Below, one piece after another: positions 6,177-12,616 of a stretch of DNA of 16,953 nt. The DNA is from Candidatus Aerophobota bacterium (GTDB lineage Bacteria; Aerophobota; Aerophobia; Aerophobales; B3-G15): the NCBI GenBank assembly GCA_030615365.1, contig JAUWZM010000057.1, positions 1 through 16,953 of the forward strand, given 5' to 3'. Below the pieces are notes generated by a model. It was given only the letters and a program-made list of their open reading frames with translations, searched no databases and had not been told where the DNA came from. How positions within the stretch are numbered: position 1 is the first letter of the stretch; each line of letters starts with the position of its first letter. Both the position numbers and the translations under genes were made by a program.

Positions 6177-7028
6177 ATGAACTTACAGCAAATGCTTACC
6201 ATCTCTAAAGAGAAGCTACTCGAGGTGAGCAAGATAAAGGTAAATATCCTGCCCGATGTAAAAAGTCTGTATCAGCACCTTGCCAGAAGCATAGCCGATG
6301 AGATTAAGCAAAACAACGCTCAGGGAAAGCCCACAAGGATAATCTTGCCGGTAGGCCCTACTCCTCAGTATTGCATCTTAGCAAAGATCTCAAATAAAGA
6401 GAAAATAAGCTGGGAGTATGTTTATACCTTTAATATGGATGAGTATCTTGATTGGCAAGGAAGACCTGTTCCTTTAACTCATCCTATGAGTTTTGAAGGA
6501 TTTATGAGAAGAAATTTTTTTGACCTTCTTGATGAGGAGATAAGGATTTCTGAGGATCACATTTGCTTTCCTCATCCTTTCCGCATAGATGAGATTAGCG
6601 AGAGGATTAAAGAAATTGGGGGGATTGATACCTGTTATGGAGGGATTGGCTATCATGGCCACATTGCCTTTAATGAACCACCTATAAATAGGTGGTATAA
6701 GATATTCAGGAAGGATTTCAGGAACTCGCTTACCAGGGTTGTGCCATTAGCCCCTGATACAATTGTAATTAACAGCATTAATGGGGCAGGAGGGAACTCT
6801 TCAATGATACCTCCTATGGCGGTAACTATTGGAATGAGAGATATACTATCTTCCAGAAGAATTCGCCTCTATTGTGATGGTGGAGACTGGCAAAAGACGA
6901 TCTTTCGGATAGCCTGCTTAGGAGAGATAAGTATAGAGTATCCTGTCACCTTTGTTCAAGAGCATCCAGATTGTGTAATTAATGTGGATTCTCATACAAC
7001 AGATCCTTCTAAGGCGACGCCAAAGTAA
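6177..7028 (+). CDS. NagB-like glucosamine-6-phosphate deaminase/isomerase family protein, altered active site
   Basis: A 283-residue protein homologous to NagB, which converts glucosamine-6-phosphate to fructose-6-phosphate and ammonia. Family stretches: YTFNMDEYLDW (83-93; Asp88 equals catalytic Asp72 of E. coli NagB), GGIGYHGHIAFNEPP (155-169; His162 equals His143, Glu167 equals Glu148), PPMAVTIGM (212-220), and WQKT with Lys240 at the phosphate-binding Lys208 position. The residue matching catalytic Asp141 is His160 (GYHGH in place of GNDGH), so the substrate or reaction may differ. The N-terminus is slightly longer than in NagB. It lies 21 bases after the ROK regulator, with AAGGAG before its ATG, so the two are probably cotranscribed, echoing nagC-nagB pairings. 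Confidence 0.85.
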   Translation: MNLQQMLTISKEKLLEVSKIKVNILPDVKSLYQHLARSIADEIKQNNAQGKPTRIILPVGPTPQYCILAKISNKEKISWEYVYTFNMDEYLDWQGRPVPLTHPMSFEGFMRRNFFDLLDEEIRISEDHICFPHPFRIDEISERIKEIGGIDTCYGGIGYHGHIAFNEPPINRWYKIFRKDFRNSLTRVVPLAPDTIVINSINGAGGNSSMIPPMAVTIGMRDILSSRRIRLYCDGGDWQKTIFRIACLGEISIEYPVTFVQEHPDCVINVDSHTTDPSKATPK

Positions 7029-7074
7029 AATGGAGATGATTTTTTTCTCTTACATTTACCATAGGGCCAAATGC

Positions 7075-7097
7075 CCCCATCTCCGAAGAGTATGGGG
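7075..7097 (+). terminator. GC-rich hairpin after the nagB-like gene, possible terminator without T-run
   Basis: CCCCATCTC pairs with GAG-(T)-ATGGGG around a CGAA tetraloop, with one bulged T: nine pairs. It lies 46 bases after the stop codon. No T-run follows, so it may be a processing or stability element, or part of a repeat, rather than an intrinsic terminator. Confidence 0.4.
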
Positions 7098-7248
7098 ACG
7101 CCCCGAAGGAGCGCCGGAGCGAAAGCGAAGGCATATGTCACTATTTAGTAATGAAATTAGATCTTTGGCAAGAAAAGAGCTAAAAATAAGGCCAGAGGGA
7201 GGTGAAGGATTAAGGAAATAAATAGGCCCATTAGCTTGGGAAAGGAAG

Positions 7249-7297
7249 GCTTCTAAAGAAGAAAAAACGTTAAATAATTAAATTTCTTTTTAGAAGC
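7249..7297. repeat. AT-rich inverted repeat
   Basis: GCTTCTAAA (7249-7257) is the exact reverse complement of TTTAGAAGC (7289-7297), and the pairing continues inward as AGAAA with TTTCT. The loop is AT-rich. It sits about 120 bases before the substrate-binding protein gene and could be an operator, leader hairpin or weak terminator. Confidence 0.4.
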
Positions 7298-7417
7298 TTT
7301 CAGGGAAGAATGAACCATGTCATAAGAGGCGAAAAGGAGATGATGAGAGATAGATATGCCATTTATAGTGGGAAAAGGAAGCTTTCAAAAAAATAAATAA
7401 TATCAAGGAGGAAAAAA

Positions 7418-9376
7418 GTGATACGAAAATTAATGGTTGTATTGCTGAGTGGGGCAATATGTTTGTTAGTAGCAGCTCCACTGGTAGCCCAGACAAATTG
7501 GGGTTGGAGTACTTTGCAAGAGTATGAAGAAGCTACCGGAAACAAAATAGAGAAGTTCAATGAAGCTCCTGTGCTAAGATTAAAAGTAGCCTTAGGTGAG
7601 CTTCCTCCCATAGAGGAAAGACTTCCTGAGGAGCCTTTAGTGGATAAACCATTTGAAGAGGTTGGAATATACGGGGGAACCCTTCGCCTGGGCATGGTAG
7701 CTGCAGCTGTCTGGTTTCCAGCTGCACTCCATACAATTGAGTATATGCTTAATCTGGACCGTAAGGCTGAAAAAGTAGTTCCAAATATTGCTAAAGGTTG
7801 GAAATTTTCAGATGAGGGGAAAACTTTCACTTTATACCTCAGAAAAGGAATGAAATGGTCAGATGGTGCACCCTTCACAGCAGATGATATTCTCTTTTAT
7901 TGGGAAGGTGTTGTCTTGAATAATGAAATCACACCAGTTAAGCCTGCACACTGGAAGCCGGGTGGTGAGTTAGCGATTGCAGAAAAAGTAGATGATTACA
8001 CAGTTAGCTTCCACTTCAGCAAACCTTATTGGAGCATAATTTACTCTTTGTCGGGTGTGTTTTTCCGTGGGGCTCAAAACTATATTTTCCTTCCCAAGCA
8101 CGCTCTTAAAAAGTATCACATAGATTACAATCCCAAAGCAGATGAACTGGCAAAGGAGGAAGACTACGATCATTGGTGGCAGCTATTTAATGCAAAAAGG
8201 CGTTTTGATATAGCATTAATGGCCAATCCCGATATTCCTTCTGTTGCTCCCTGGGTAACAAAACAAATACTACCCGAAGGAGTAATATATGAGCGAAATC
8301 CCTACTATTTCAAAATAGATACTGCTGGTAACCAGCTCCCCTATATTGATACGGTTAAAGCTATCCCGTTTGGAGACACTGAAACGCTGGTTTTAAAAAT
8401 GGCAACTGGAGAATATGATTATCAGGATTGGTCAACGGGAGTAAAAGATTATCCTGTTCTTATAGAAGGAGCAAAAAAAGGAGGATATAAGGTTTGGTTA
8501 GCTAAAAACCTTTGGGGCTCTAATATTGCAACTCTAATGAACCAGAATTACAGTGAGGATCCGGTCATAGGTGACATTTTAAGAGATGTGAGATTTCGCA
8601 GGGCCTTATCTTTAGCGATTAATCGTGAGGAAATCAACGAACTTGTCGCTCTTGGAAAAGGTGTGCCCCGCCAGGCAACAGTTCATCCAAGCTGCAGCTT
8701 TTACGAAGAAAAATGGGCTAGGACTTATGCTGAATATGATCCAGAAAGGGCTAATAGCATCCTGGATGAAATGGGCTTGGATAAACGGGATAAAGAGGGA
8801 TTTCGTTTAAGAGCGGATGGTAAGTCTCTTCATTTCGTAATGATGGTAAGCTTAGATATCCCAGCTATAGCTGGTTCCGTTGAACTGATAAAAGAGTATT
8901 GGGAGGAAGTTGGAATTGATGTCTCTATCAAACCGGCAGGCCGTGCCTATTTAAATACTTGTTACACTGCTGGCACTTATATGATGTCCCTATGGGTCAT
9001 GGACGGAACCGCAGAAATAAGTTTTGCAGCAGGTATCACCCCCTGGTTCAAGGGATTTTGGTGGGCTCCACAGTGGGTAACCTGGTGGAATACAAAAGGT
9101 GAAAGTGGTAAGGAGCCACCAGAAGATGTAAAAAAAATGTGGTCCTTATGTGATGAAATTCCATATCTTCCAAAAGAGGAAAGAAACAAGGTACTGAAAG
9201 AAGTCTGTGATATATGGGCCGAGAATCTCTGGAGAATCGGCATTATAGGTATGGTACCCAAACCTGCTGTAACGAATATTAAGCTGGGGAATGTTAATGC
9301 AGCCACTTATACTGACAACGCCTCTGTAGGATGTGGTACGTTTAATCGCCTATACCAGCTCTTCTGGAAAAAGTAA
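7418..9376 (+). CDS. ABC transporter substrate-binding protein, family 5 (peptide/oligosaccharide type)
   Basis: A 652-residue secreted protein, long but normal for cluster C (DppA/OppA-like) binding proteins. The GTG start at 7418 follows a strong AAGGAGG. The N-terminus is a signal peptide (MIRK, then a hydrophobic core to about residue 21) with a likely signal peptidase I cut near VAQ-T (residues 23-26). There is no lipobox Cys. Family features are GGTLRLGM (about residues 87-94), the KGWKFSDEGKTFTLYLRKGMKWSDG segment with TADDI (about 128-155), and the DVRFRRALSLAINREEI helix (about 390-406). Many members in thermophiles and anaerobes bind oligosaccharides rather than peptides, which would fit this locus. 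It ends in tandem TAATAA. No permease or ATPase genes follow, so the membrane components must be encoded elsewhere or have been lost. Confidence 0.92.
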   Translation: MIRKLMVVLLSGAICLLVAAPLVAQTNWGWSTLQEYEEATGNKIEKFNEAPVLRLKVALGELPPIEERLPEEPLVDKPFEEVGIYGGTLRLGMVAAAVWFPAALHTIEYMLNLDRKAEKVVPNIAKGWKFSDEGKTFTLYLRKGMKWSDGAPFTADDILFYWEGVVLNNEITPVKPAHWKPGGELAIAEKVDDYTVSFHFSKPYWSIIYSLSGVFFRGAQNYIFLPKHALKKYHIDYNPKADELAKEEDYDHWWQLFNAKRRFDIALMANPDIPSVAPWVTKQILPEGVIYERNPYYFKIDTAGNQLPYIDTVKAIPFGDTETLVLKMATGEYDYQDWSTGVKDYPVLIEGAKKGGYKVWLAKNLWGSNIATLMNQNYSEDPVIGDILRDVRFRRALSLAINREEINELVALGKGVPRQATVHPSCSFYEEKWARTYAEYDPERANSILDEMGLDKRDKEGFRLRADGKSLHFVMMVSLDIPAIAGSVELIKEYWEEVGIDVSIKPAGRAYLNTCYTAGTYMMSLWVMDGTAEISFAAGITPWFKGFWWAPQWVTWWNTKGESGKEPPEDVKKMWSLCDEIPYLPKEERNKVLKEVCDIWAENLWRIGIIGMVPKPAVTNIKLGNVNAATYTDNASVGCGTFNRLYQLFWKK

Positions 9377-9389
9377 TAAGAAGTTCCAC

Positions 9390-9422
9390 AAGGATTCCTG
9401 CCTTTTTCAGGCAGGAATCCTT
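9390..9422 (+). terminator. Strong perfect hairpin after the binding-protein gene
   Basis: AAGGATTCCTGCCT (9390-9403) pairs perfectly over 14 bases with AGGCAGGAATCCTT (9409-9422) around a 5-base TTTTC loop, 13 bases after the stop. The 3' side is followed by GGCC rather than Ts, so it may act as an mRNA-stabilising or partial-termination hairpin that sets a high level for the binding protein relative to downstream genes. Confidence 0.65.
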
Positions 9423-9427
9423 GGCCA

Positions 9428-9764
9428 ATGGAAGGAAGGGAAAATGAGGAAATAGATTGCTGGGGCTACTGGATGGCTCCTGATTTTTACCGTCTTGGCA
9501 TGGCTTTAAGGCAGGAGCGTTATGAGCAAATTGCCAGGGTTATGTTTAATTACTGCTACTCAGACTATCTTGCGGCCAGGGAAGATGTTTGGTGAAAGCA
9601 AACCTGGTATCCAAGCCGAACACTATAACCATACTAATTGCACATATGTGTCAGGAGGAGACTGGAGGGGATGGACCCTATGGAGTACAACTATAAGTTG
9701 GGTAACAGCTGGTGCTCTTTACGGCGGCACTCAATTGGAAGAGATAGGAGCTTTTAAAAGATAG
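9428..9764 (+). pseudogene. Frameshifted C-terminal remnant of an unrecognised protein
   Basis: Two consecutive frames read as one protein broken near 9590. The first runs 9428-9595 (MEGRENEEIDCWGYWMAPDF ... YLAAREDVW, then TGA). The second picks up at about 9591 as GESKPGIQAEHYNHTNCTYV ... GWTLWSTTISWVTAGALYGG and ends at 9764. Joined, it gives about 110 residues rich in Trp, Tyr and Cys, as in carbohydrate-active or carbohydrate-binding proteins. The 5' end has no ribosome-binding site and abuts the hairpin, so upstream parts are probably lost. I do not recognise the family. Its place between a sugar-type binding protein and a GH4 enzyme suggests it once belonged to the same pathway. Confidence 0.6.
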
Positions 9765-9825
9765 TTTACATTCTTATTCTTCTCTGGGAAAGAGGGGTAT
9801 CTACAAAGTAAATAAGGGGGAGGTT

Positions 9826-11193
9826 ATGAAGAAATTGAAAATTGTCATTATTGGGGCAGGGAGTGCCTCTTTTGGACAAGGCAGCATTACTGATTTAATG
9901 GTTTCCAAAGAATTGAAGGAATTTGAATTAACCGTAAATCTTGTTGATATAGACAAAATGGCATTGGATAGAATGTACCGATTCGCTCACCTTCTTAAAA
10001 AGTACTACTGTTCTAAGATTAAGATTGAAGCTACAACCGATAGAAAAGAAGCACTCCCAGAGGCACGCTACGTAGTCACATCTGTTGCTAAAGAGCGCTG
10101 GAAGCTGTGGGAGAAAGATTTTTACATACCACTTGCCTATGGGTTTAGACATATATTTGGAGAATGTGGTGGTCCAGGAGCAGCCTTCCACACATTAAGA
10201 AGTCTATATGCTATGGTCCCCATTGCTAAGGATATGGAAAGGCTTTGCCCTCATGCGCTTCTTATCAACTTTACGAACCCAGAAAGCAGGGTATGCCTTG
10301 GCATCAACAAGCTTACCAGTATCCGTAGCGTGGGGTTGTGTCATGGAGCTTTTACAACTTTACATAAAATAAGTGAGATTTTACAAAAACCTGAAGAGGA
10401 GATTGACCTAACCATAGGTGGAATCAATCATTTTCATTGGGCACTTAAAATACACAACCGAGCTGATGGGAAGGATCTTTACCCGGAGTTTCATAAAAGG
10501 ATGAAAGAATCAGACCACGGCCTTGATTCTCTTACCCGGCGCATGTACAAGCTGTTTAACCTTTTTACTTATCCTGCTGCCAGTCATATTGGAGAGTATC
10601 TTTCTTTCGCTTATGATATATCCGGACCAGTTTTTTTAAAATGGGGTCTTGGTGGAGTGTCCCAAAGAATAGGAGCAAAGGCTTCCGAACATATCTACAC
10701 AGTTGAAGGAAACCCCGGACGCCCTAGTTACCATCTTATATCAGAGGAAAGGGTAAGAAAAATTCAACAGATAGTGGAAGGCAAAGAATCTCTCACAGAA
10801 GAGTTTGTTAAACCCAGCAAAGAACTGACAGCACCTATTATTTGTGATATTGAGTTTAACCGGGGGAGAAAAGAGCTTTCGGTGAATGTTCCGAATGATA
10901 ATTTTGCAGTTTCTAATTTACCAGAAGATGCTATTGTAGAGGTTCCTGCCAGGATAGATGCTGAAGGTATTCATCCGCTCAAGGTGGGACAACTTCCTGA
11001 AGCACTTGTAGCAATATGCCAGAGACAAATTTCTATCCAGAAATTACTTGTGGAGGCTTACCAGCAAAGGTCCAAGAGGCTTCTCTTACACGCATTAATC
11101 CTTGAGCCAGCGGTAGACAGTATAGATCGAGCTAAAAAGATGATGGAACATTTACTAAAGTTAGAGGCTGATTATCTGCCGGAATTTCATTAA
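9826..11193 (+). CDS. Glycoside hydrolase family 4 enzyme with CHG motif (alpha-glucuronidase-like signature)
   Basis: A 455-residue cytoplasmic enzyme. GH4 members use NAD+ and a divalent metal to cleave glycosides by transient oxidation at C3 and elimination. Evidence: N-terminal Rossmann loop VIIGAGSASFGQGS (residues 7-20), ECGGPGAAFHTLRS (113-126), INFTNPES (147-154), metal ligand Cys172 in GLCHGAF and metal ligand His202 in GGINHFHW (198-205). From family knowledge, the residues after this Cys sort specificities: CHS for alpha-galactosidases, CHE for alpha-glucosidases, CHG for alpha-glucuronidases, and CDMP or CNVP for 6-phospho-glycosidases. Here it is CHGA. The ATG has a GGGGGAGG ribosome-binding site. 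The amidohydrolase gene follows after 13 bases, so the two are likely coexpressed. The true substrate is unproven. Confidence 0.9.
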   Translation: MKKLKIVIIGAGSASFGQGSITDLMVSKELKEFELTVNLVDIDKMALDRMYRFAHLLKKYYCSKIKIEATTDRKEALPEARYVVTSVAKERWKLWEKDFYIPLAYGFRHIFGECGGPGAAFHTLRSLYAMVPIAKDMERLCPHALLINFTNPESRVCLGINKLTSIRSVGLCHGAFTTLHKISEILQKPEEEIDLTIGGINHFHWALKIHNRADGKDLYPEFHKRMKESDHGLDSLTRRMYKLFNLFTYPAASHIGEYLSFAYDISGPVFLKWGLGGVSQRIGAKASEHIYTVEGNPGRPSYHLISEERVRKIQQIVEGKESLTEEFVKPSKELTAPIICDIEFNRGRKELSVNVPNDNFAVSNLPEDAIVEVPARIDAEGIHPLKVGQLPEALVAICQRQISIQKLLVEAYQQRSKRLLLHALILEPAVDSIDRAKKMMEHLLKLEADYLPEFH

Positions 11194-11206
11194 AAGGAGA
11201 GCAAAA

Positions 11207-12400
11207 ATGTATGGACTGAATTTTGGCAAGTTTATGAGGGCACGAATAATAGATGCTCATGTTCATTTTGAAAATATTTCGCTGATAAAACAGACTTTCG
11301 ACTTTTTTCACACGCTCGGTATAGAAAAGCTGGGCATTCTCAGCCTACCCCGACCGCCTCGATTAAAATATGAGGCAGGTAGCAGTGAATCCCTAACTAC
11401 CCGTTTATTAAGGGGTGTCAACGGAAATCCACAGGCTATCTGTTTTAAAGCTGTGTATCCAATAAATACCTATATTATGGGTGGCCTCGATTACACTGGT
11501 GTAGATAAATATCCCTGGAAGAGGGTAGAGAAGATGTTAGCTGAACAAGCGTTGAGGATGATGAATATTGGTTTTGATGGGGTAAAACTTATAGAGACCA
11601 AGCCCATTTTTCCCAGGAACATGCCCTTTAACATAGACGATCCTGTCTATAACAGCTTTTTCGCTTTATTGGAGGAAAAACAATTTCCTATTCTCTGGCA
11701 TGTTGCTGATCCAGAGGAGTTCTGGGATAAGAGAAGAGTTCCTTCCTGGGCAAAAGCAGCAGGCTGGGATTATTCAAGTGGCACCTACCCTCCCAAGGAG
11801 GAGTTCTACCAGAGAGTTCATAGGGTATTAAGTAGATTTCCCAATCTTAAGGTAATTTTTGCCCACTTTTACTTCCTCTCTGCAAGTTTAAAGCGAGCAT
11901 CAGACGTAATGGACGCCTGGCCCAATGTTAATTTTGATCTTACACCAGGCTTAGAGATGTACTACAATTTCTCACGCAATGTAGAGGAGACGCACAGGTT
12001 TTTCCTGAAATATCAAGATCGTATAGTTTTCGGTGATGACACAGCTATAGTGGGGGAGAACATAACACGGGAGGTATTTCCCAAAAAGGGAATTGCGGGA
12101 AGAATCTTCTTTATGAGAAATTTCCTGGAGACGGATGAATCCTTTGGGATAATGCAGGGACTTCAAGTTAAAGGAGAAGGTGAGATTCGAGGAATCAAAC
12201 TTCCTGCACCAGTCTTGAGTAAGATATATCGGGATAACTATCTTCGCATTGCAGGGGAAAAGCCCCAGCCATTAAATACCTCTGCAGCAAAAGAGGAATG
12301 CCATCGAATTGGAGCGGAGGTGAGAAAAAAGCTTGGTCTTTCTGATGATGTTAACTTCGCCTATCAAGCTGAAAATTTTTTATCCTCGAAAGTAGGATAG
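11207..12400 (+). CDS. Amidohydrolase-2 (TIM-barrel metal-dependent hydrolase) family protein
   Basis: A 397-residue protein of the amidohydrolase superfamily. Signature residues occur in the expected order: IIDAHVHF (about 14-21, the HxH metal pair on strand 1), LWHVADP (about 164-170, a strand-5 His), IFAHFYF (about 221-227, a strand-6 His) and FGDDTA (about 281-286, the strand-8 Asp). The branch resembles amidohydrolase-2 proteins (COG2159/COG3618-like), which include lactonases, decarboxylases and hydrolases, so the reaction cannot be fixed. The ATG at 11207 follows AAAGGAGAG; a second ATG at 11234 (MRARIIDAH) is possible but poorly placed. It is only 13 bases after the GH4 gene, suggesting it acts on the GH4 product or a side group of it, for example by ring opening. 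Confidence 0.85.
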   Translation: MYGLNFGKFMRARIIDAHVHFENISLIKQTFDFFHTLGIEKLGILSLPRPPRLKYEAGSSESLTTRLLRGVNGNPQAICFKAVYPINTYIMGGLDYTGVDKYPWKRVEKMLAEQALRMMNIGFDGVKLIETKPIFPRNMPFNIDDPVYNSFFALLEEKQFPILWHVADPEEFWDKRRVPSWAKAAGWDYSSGTYPPKEEFYQRVHRVLSRFPNLKVIFAHFYFLSASLKRASDVMDAWPNVNFDLTPGLEMYYNFSRNVEETHRFFLKYQDRIVFGDDTAIVGENITREVFPKKGIAGRIFFMRNFLETDESFGIMQGLQVKGEGEIRGIKLPAPVLSKIYRDNYLRIAGEKPQPLNTSAAKEECHRIGAEVRKKLGLSDDVNFAYQAENFLSSKVG

Positions 12401-12444
12401 CACAGCTCTCTTCAGGCTAGTGCGCTGTAACATTATTTGACTCG

Positions 12445-12553
12445 ATCTGTACATTACATTAGGAGGAGATCCCCTAAAACCCCCCTGAGAAAATATCTGA
12501 ACCTTTCTTAAATCTGAGTTTATCTGTGTAGACCTGTGGCAAATTCTTTAAAA
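12445..12553. repeat. 109-bp dispersed repeat, copy B
   Basis: Second copy of the element at 4780-4887, same orientation, about 94% identical by eye. It begins ATCTGTACATTACATTAGGA and ends AAATTCTTTAAAA, where similarity to copy A fades within about ten bases. It starts 44 bases after the amidohydrolase stop and ends 4 bases before the -35 of the ppiD-like gene. No target-site duplication or terminal inverted repeat is obvious at either copy. Confidence 0.9.
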
Positions 12554-12557
12554 AAAT

Positions 12558-12585
12558 TTGCATTAAAAGAGAAAAAGAATATAAT
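12558..12585 (+). promoter_or_regulatory. Sigma-70-type promoter of the ppiD-like gene
   Basis: TTGCAT at 12558-12563 and consensus TATAAT at 12580-12585 are separated by 16 bases. Transcription would begin near 12592, giving a leader of about 25 bases that includes TAAGGAG before the ATG at 12617. Confidence 0.65.
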
Positions 12586-12616
12586 ATATAAAAACCTATT
12601 TTAAGGAGTAAGATTT

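Larger units (their letters stand above)
7029..7417. other. 389-base intergenic region with hairpins, no supported gene
   Basis: A short frame from 7030 to 7221 (MEMIFFSYIYHRAKCPHLRR...) has no recognisable family, no ribosome-binding site and runs through a GC-rich palindromic patch, so it is not called. The region contains a stable GC-rich hairpin (7075-7097), repeated GCGAAAGCGAAGGC-like sequence to about 7132, an AT-rich hairpin (7249-7297) and two related GGGAAA(A)GGAAG stretches near 7239 and 7370. No good promoter for the transporter gene was seen. Confidence 0.6.

Noticed and set aside
7030..7221. Small plus-strand ORF after the nagB-like gene
   Set aside because: No ribosome-binding site, unusual Arg-rich composition caused by the GC-rich palindromic patch, and no recognisable family.
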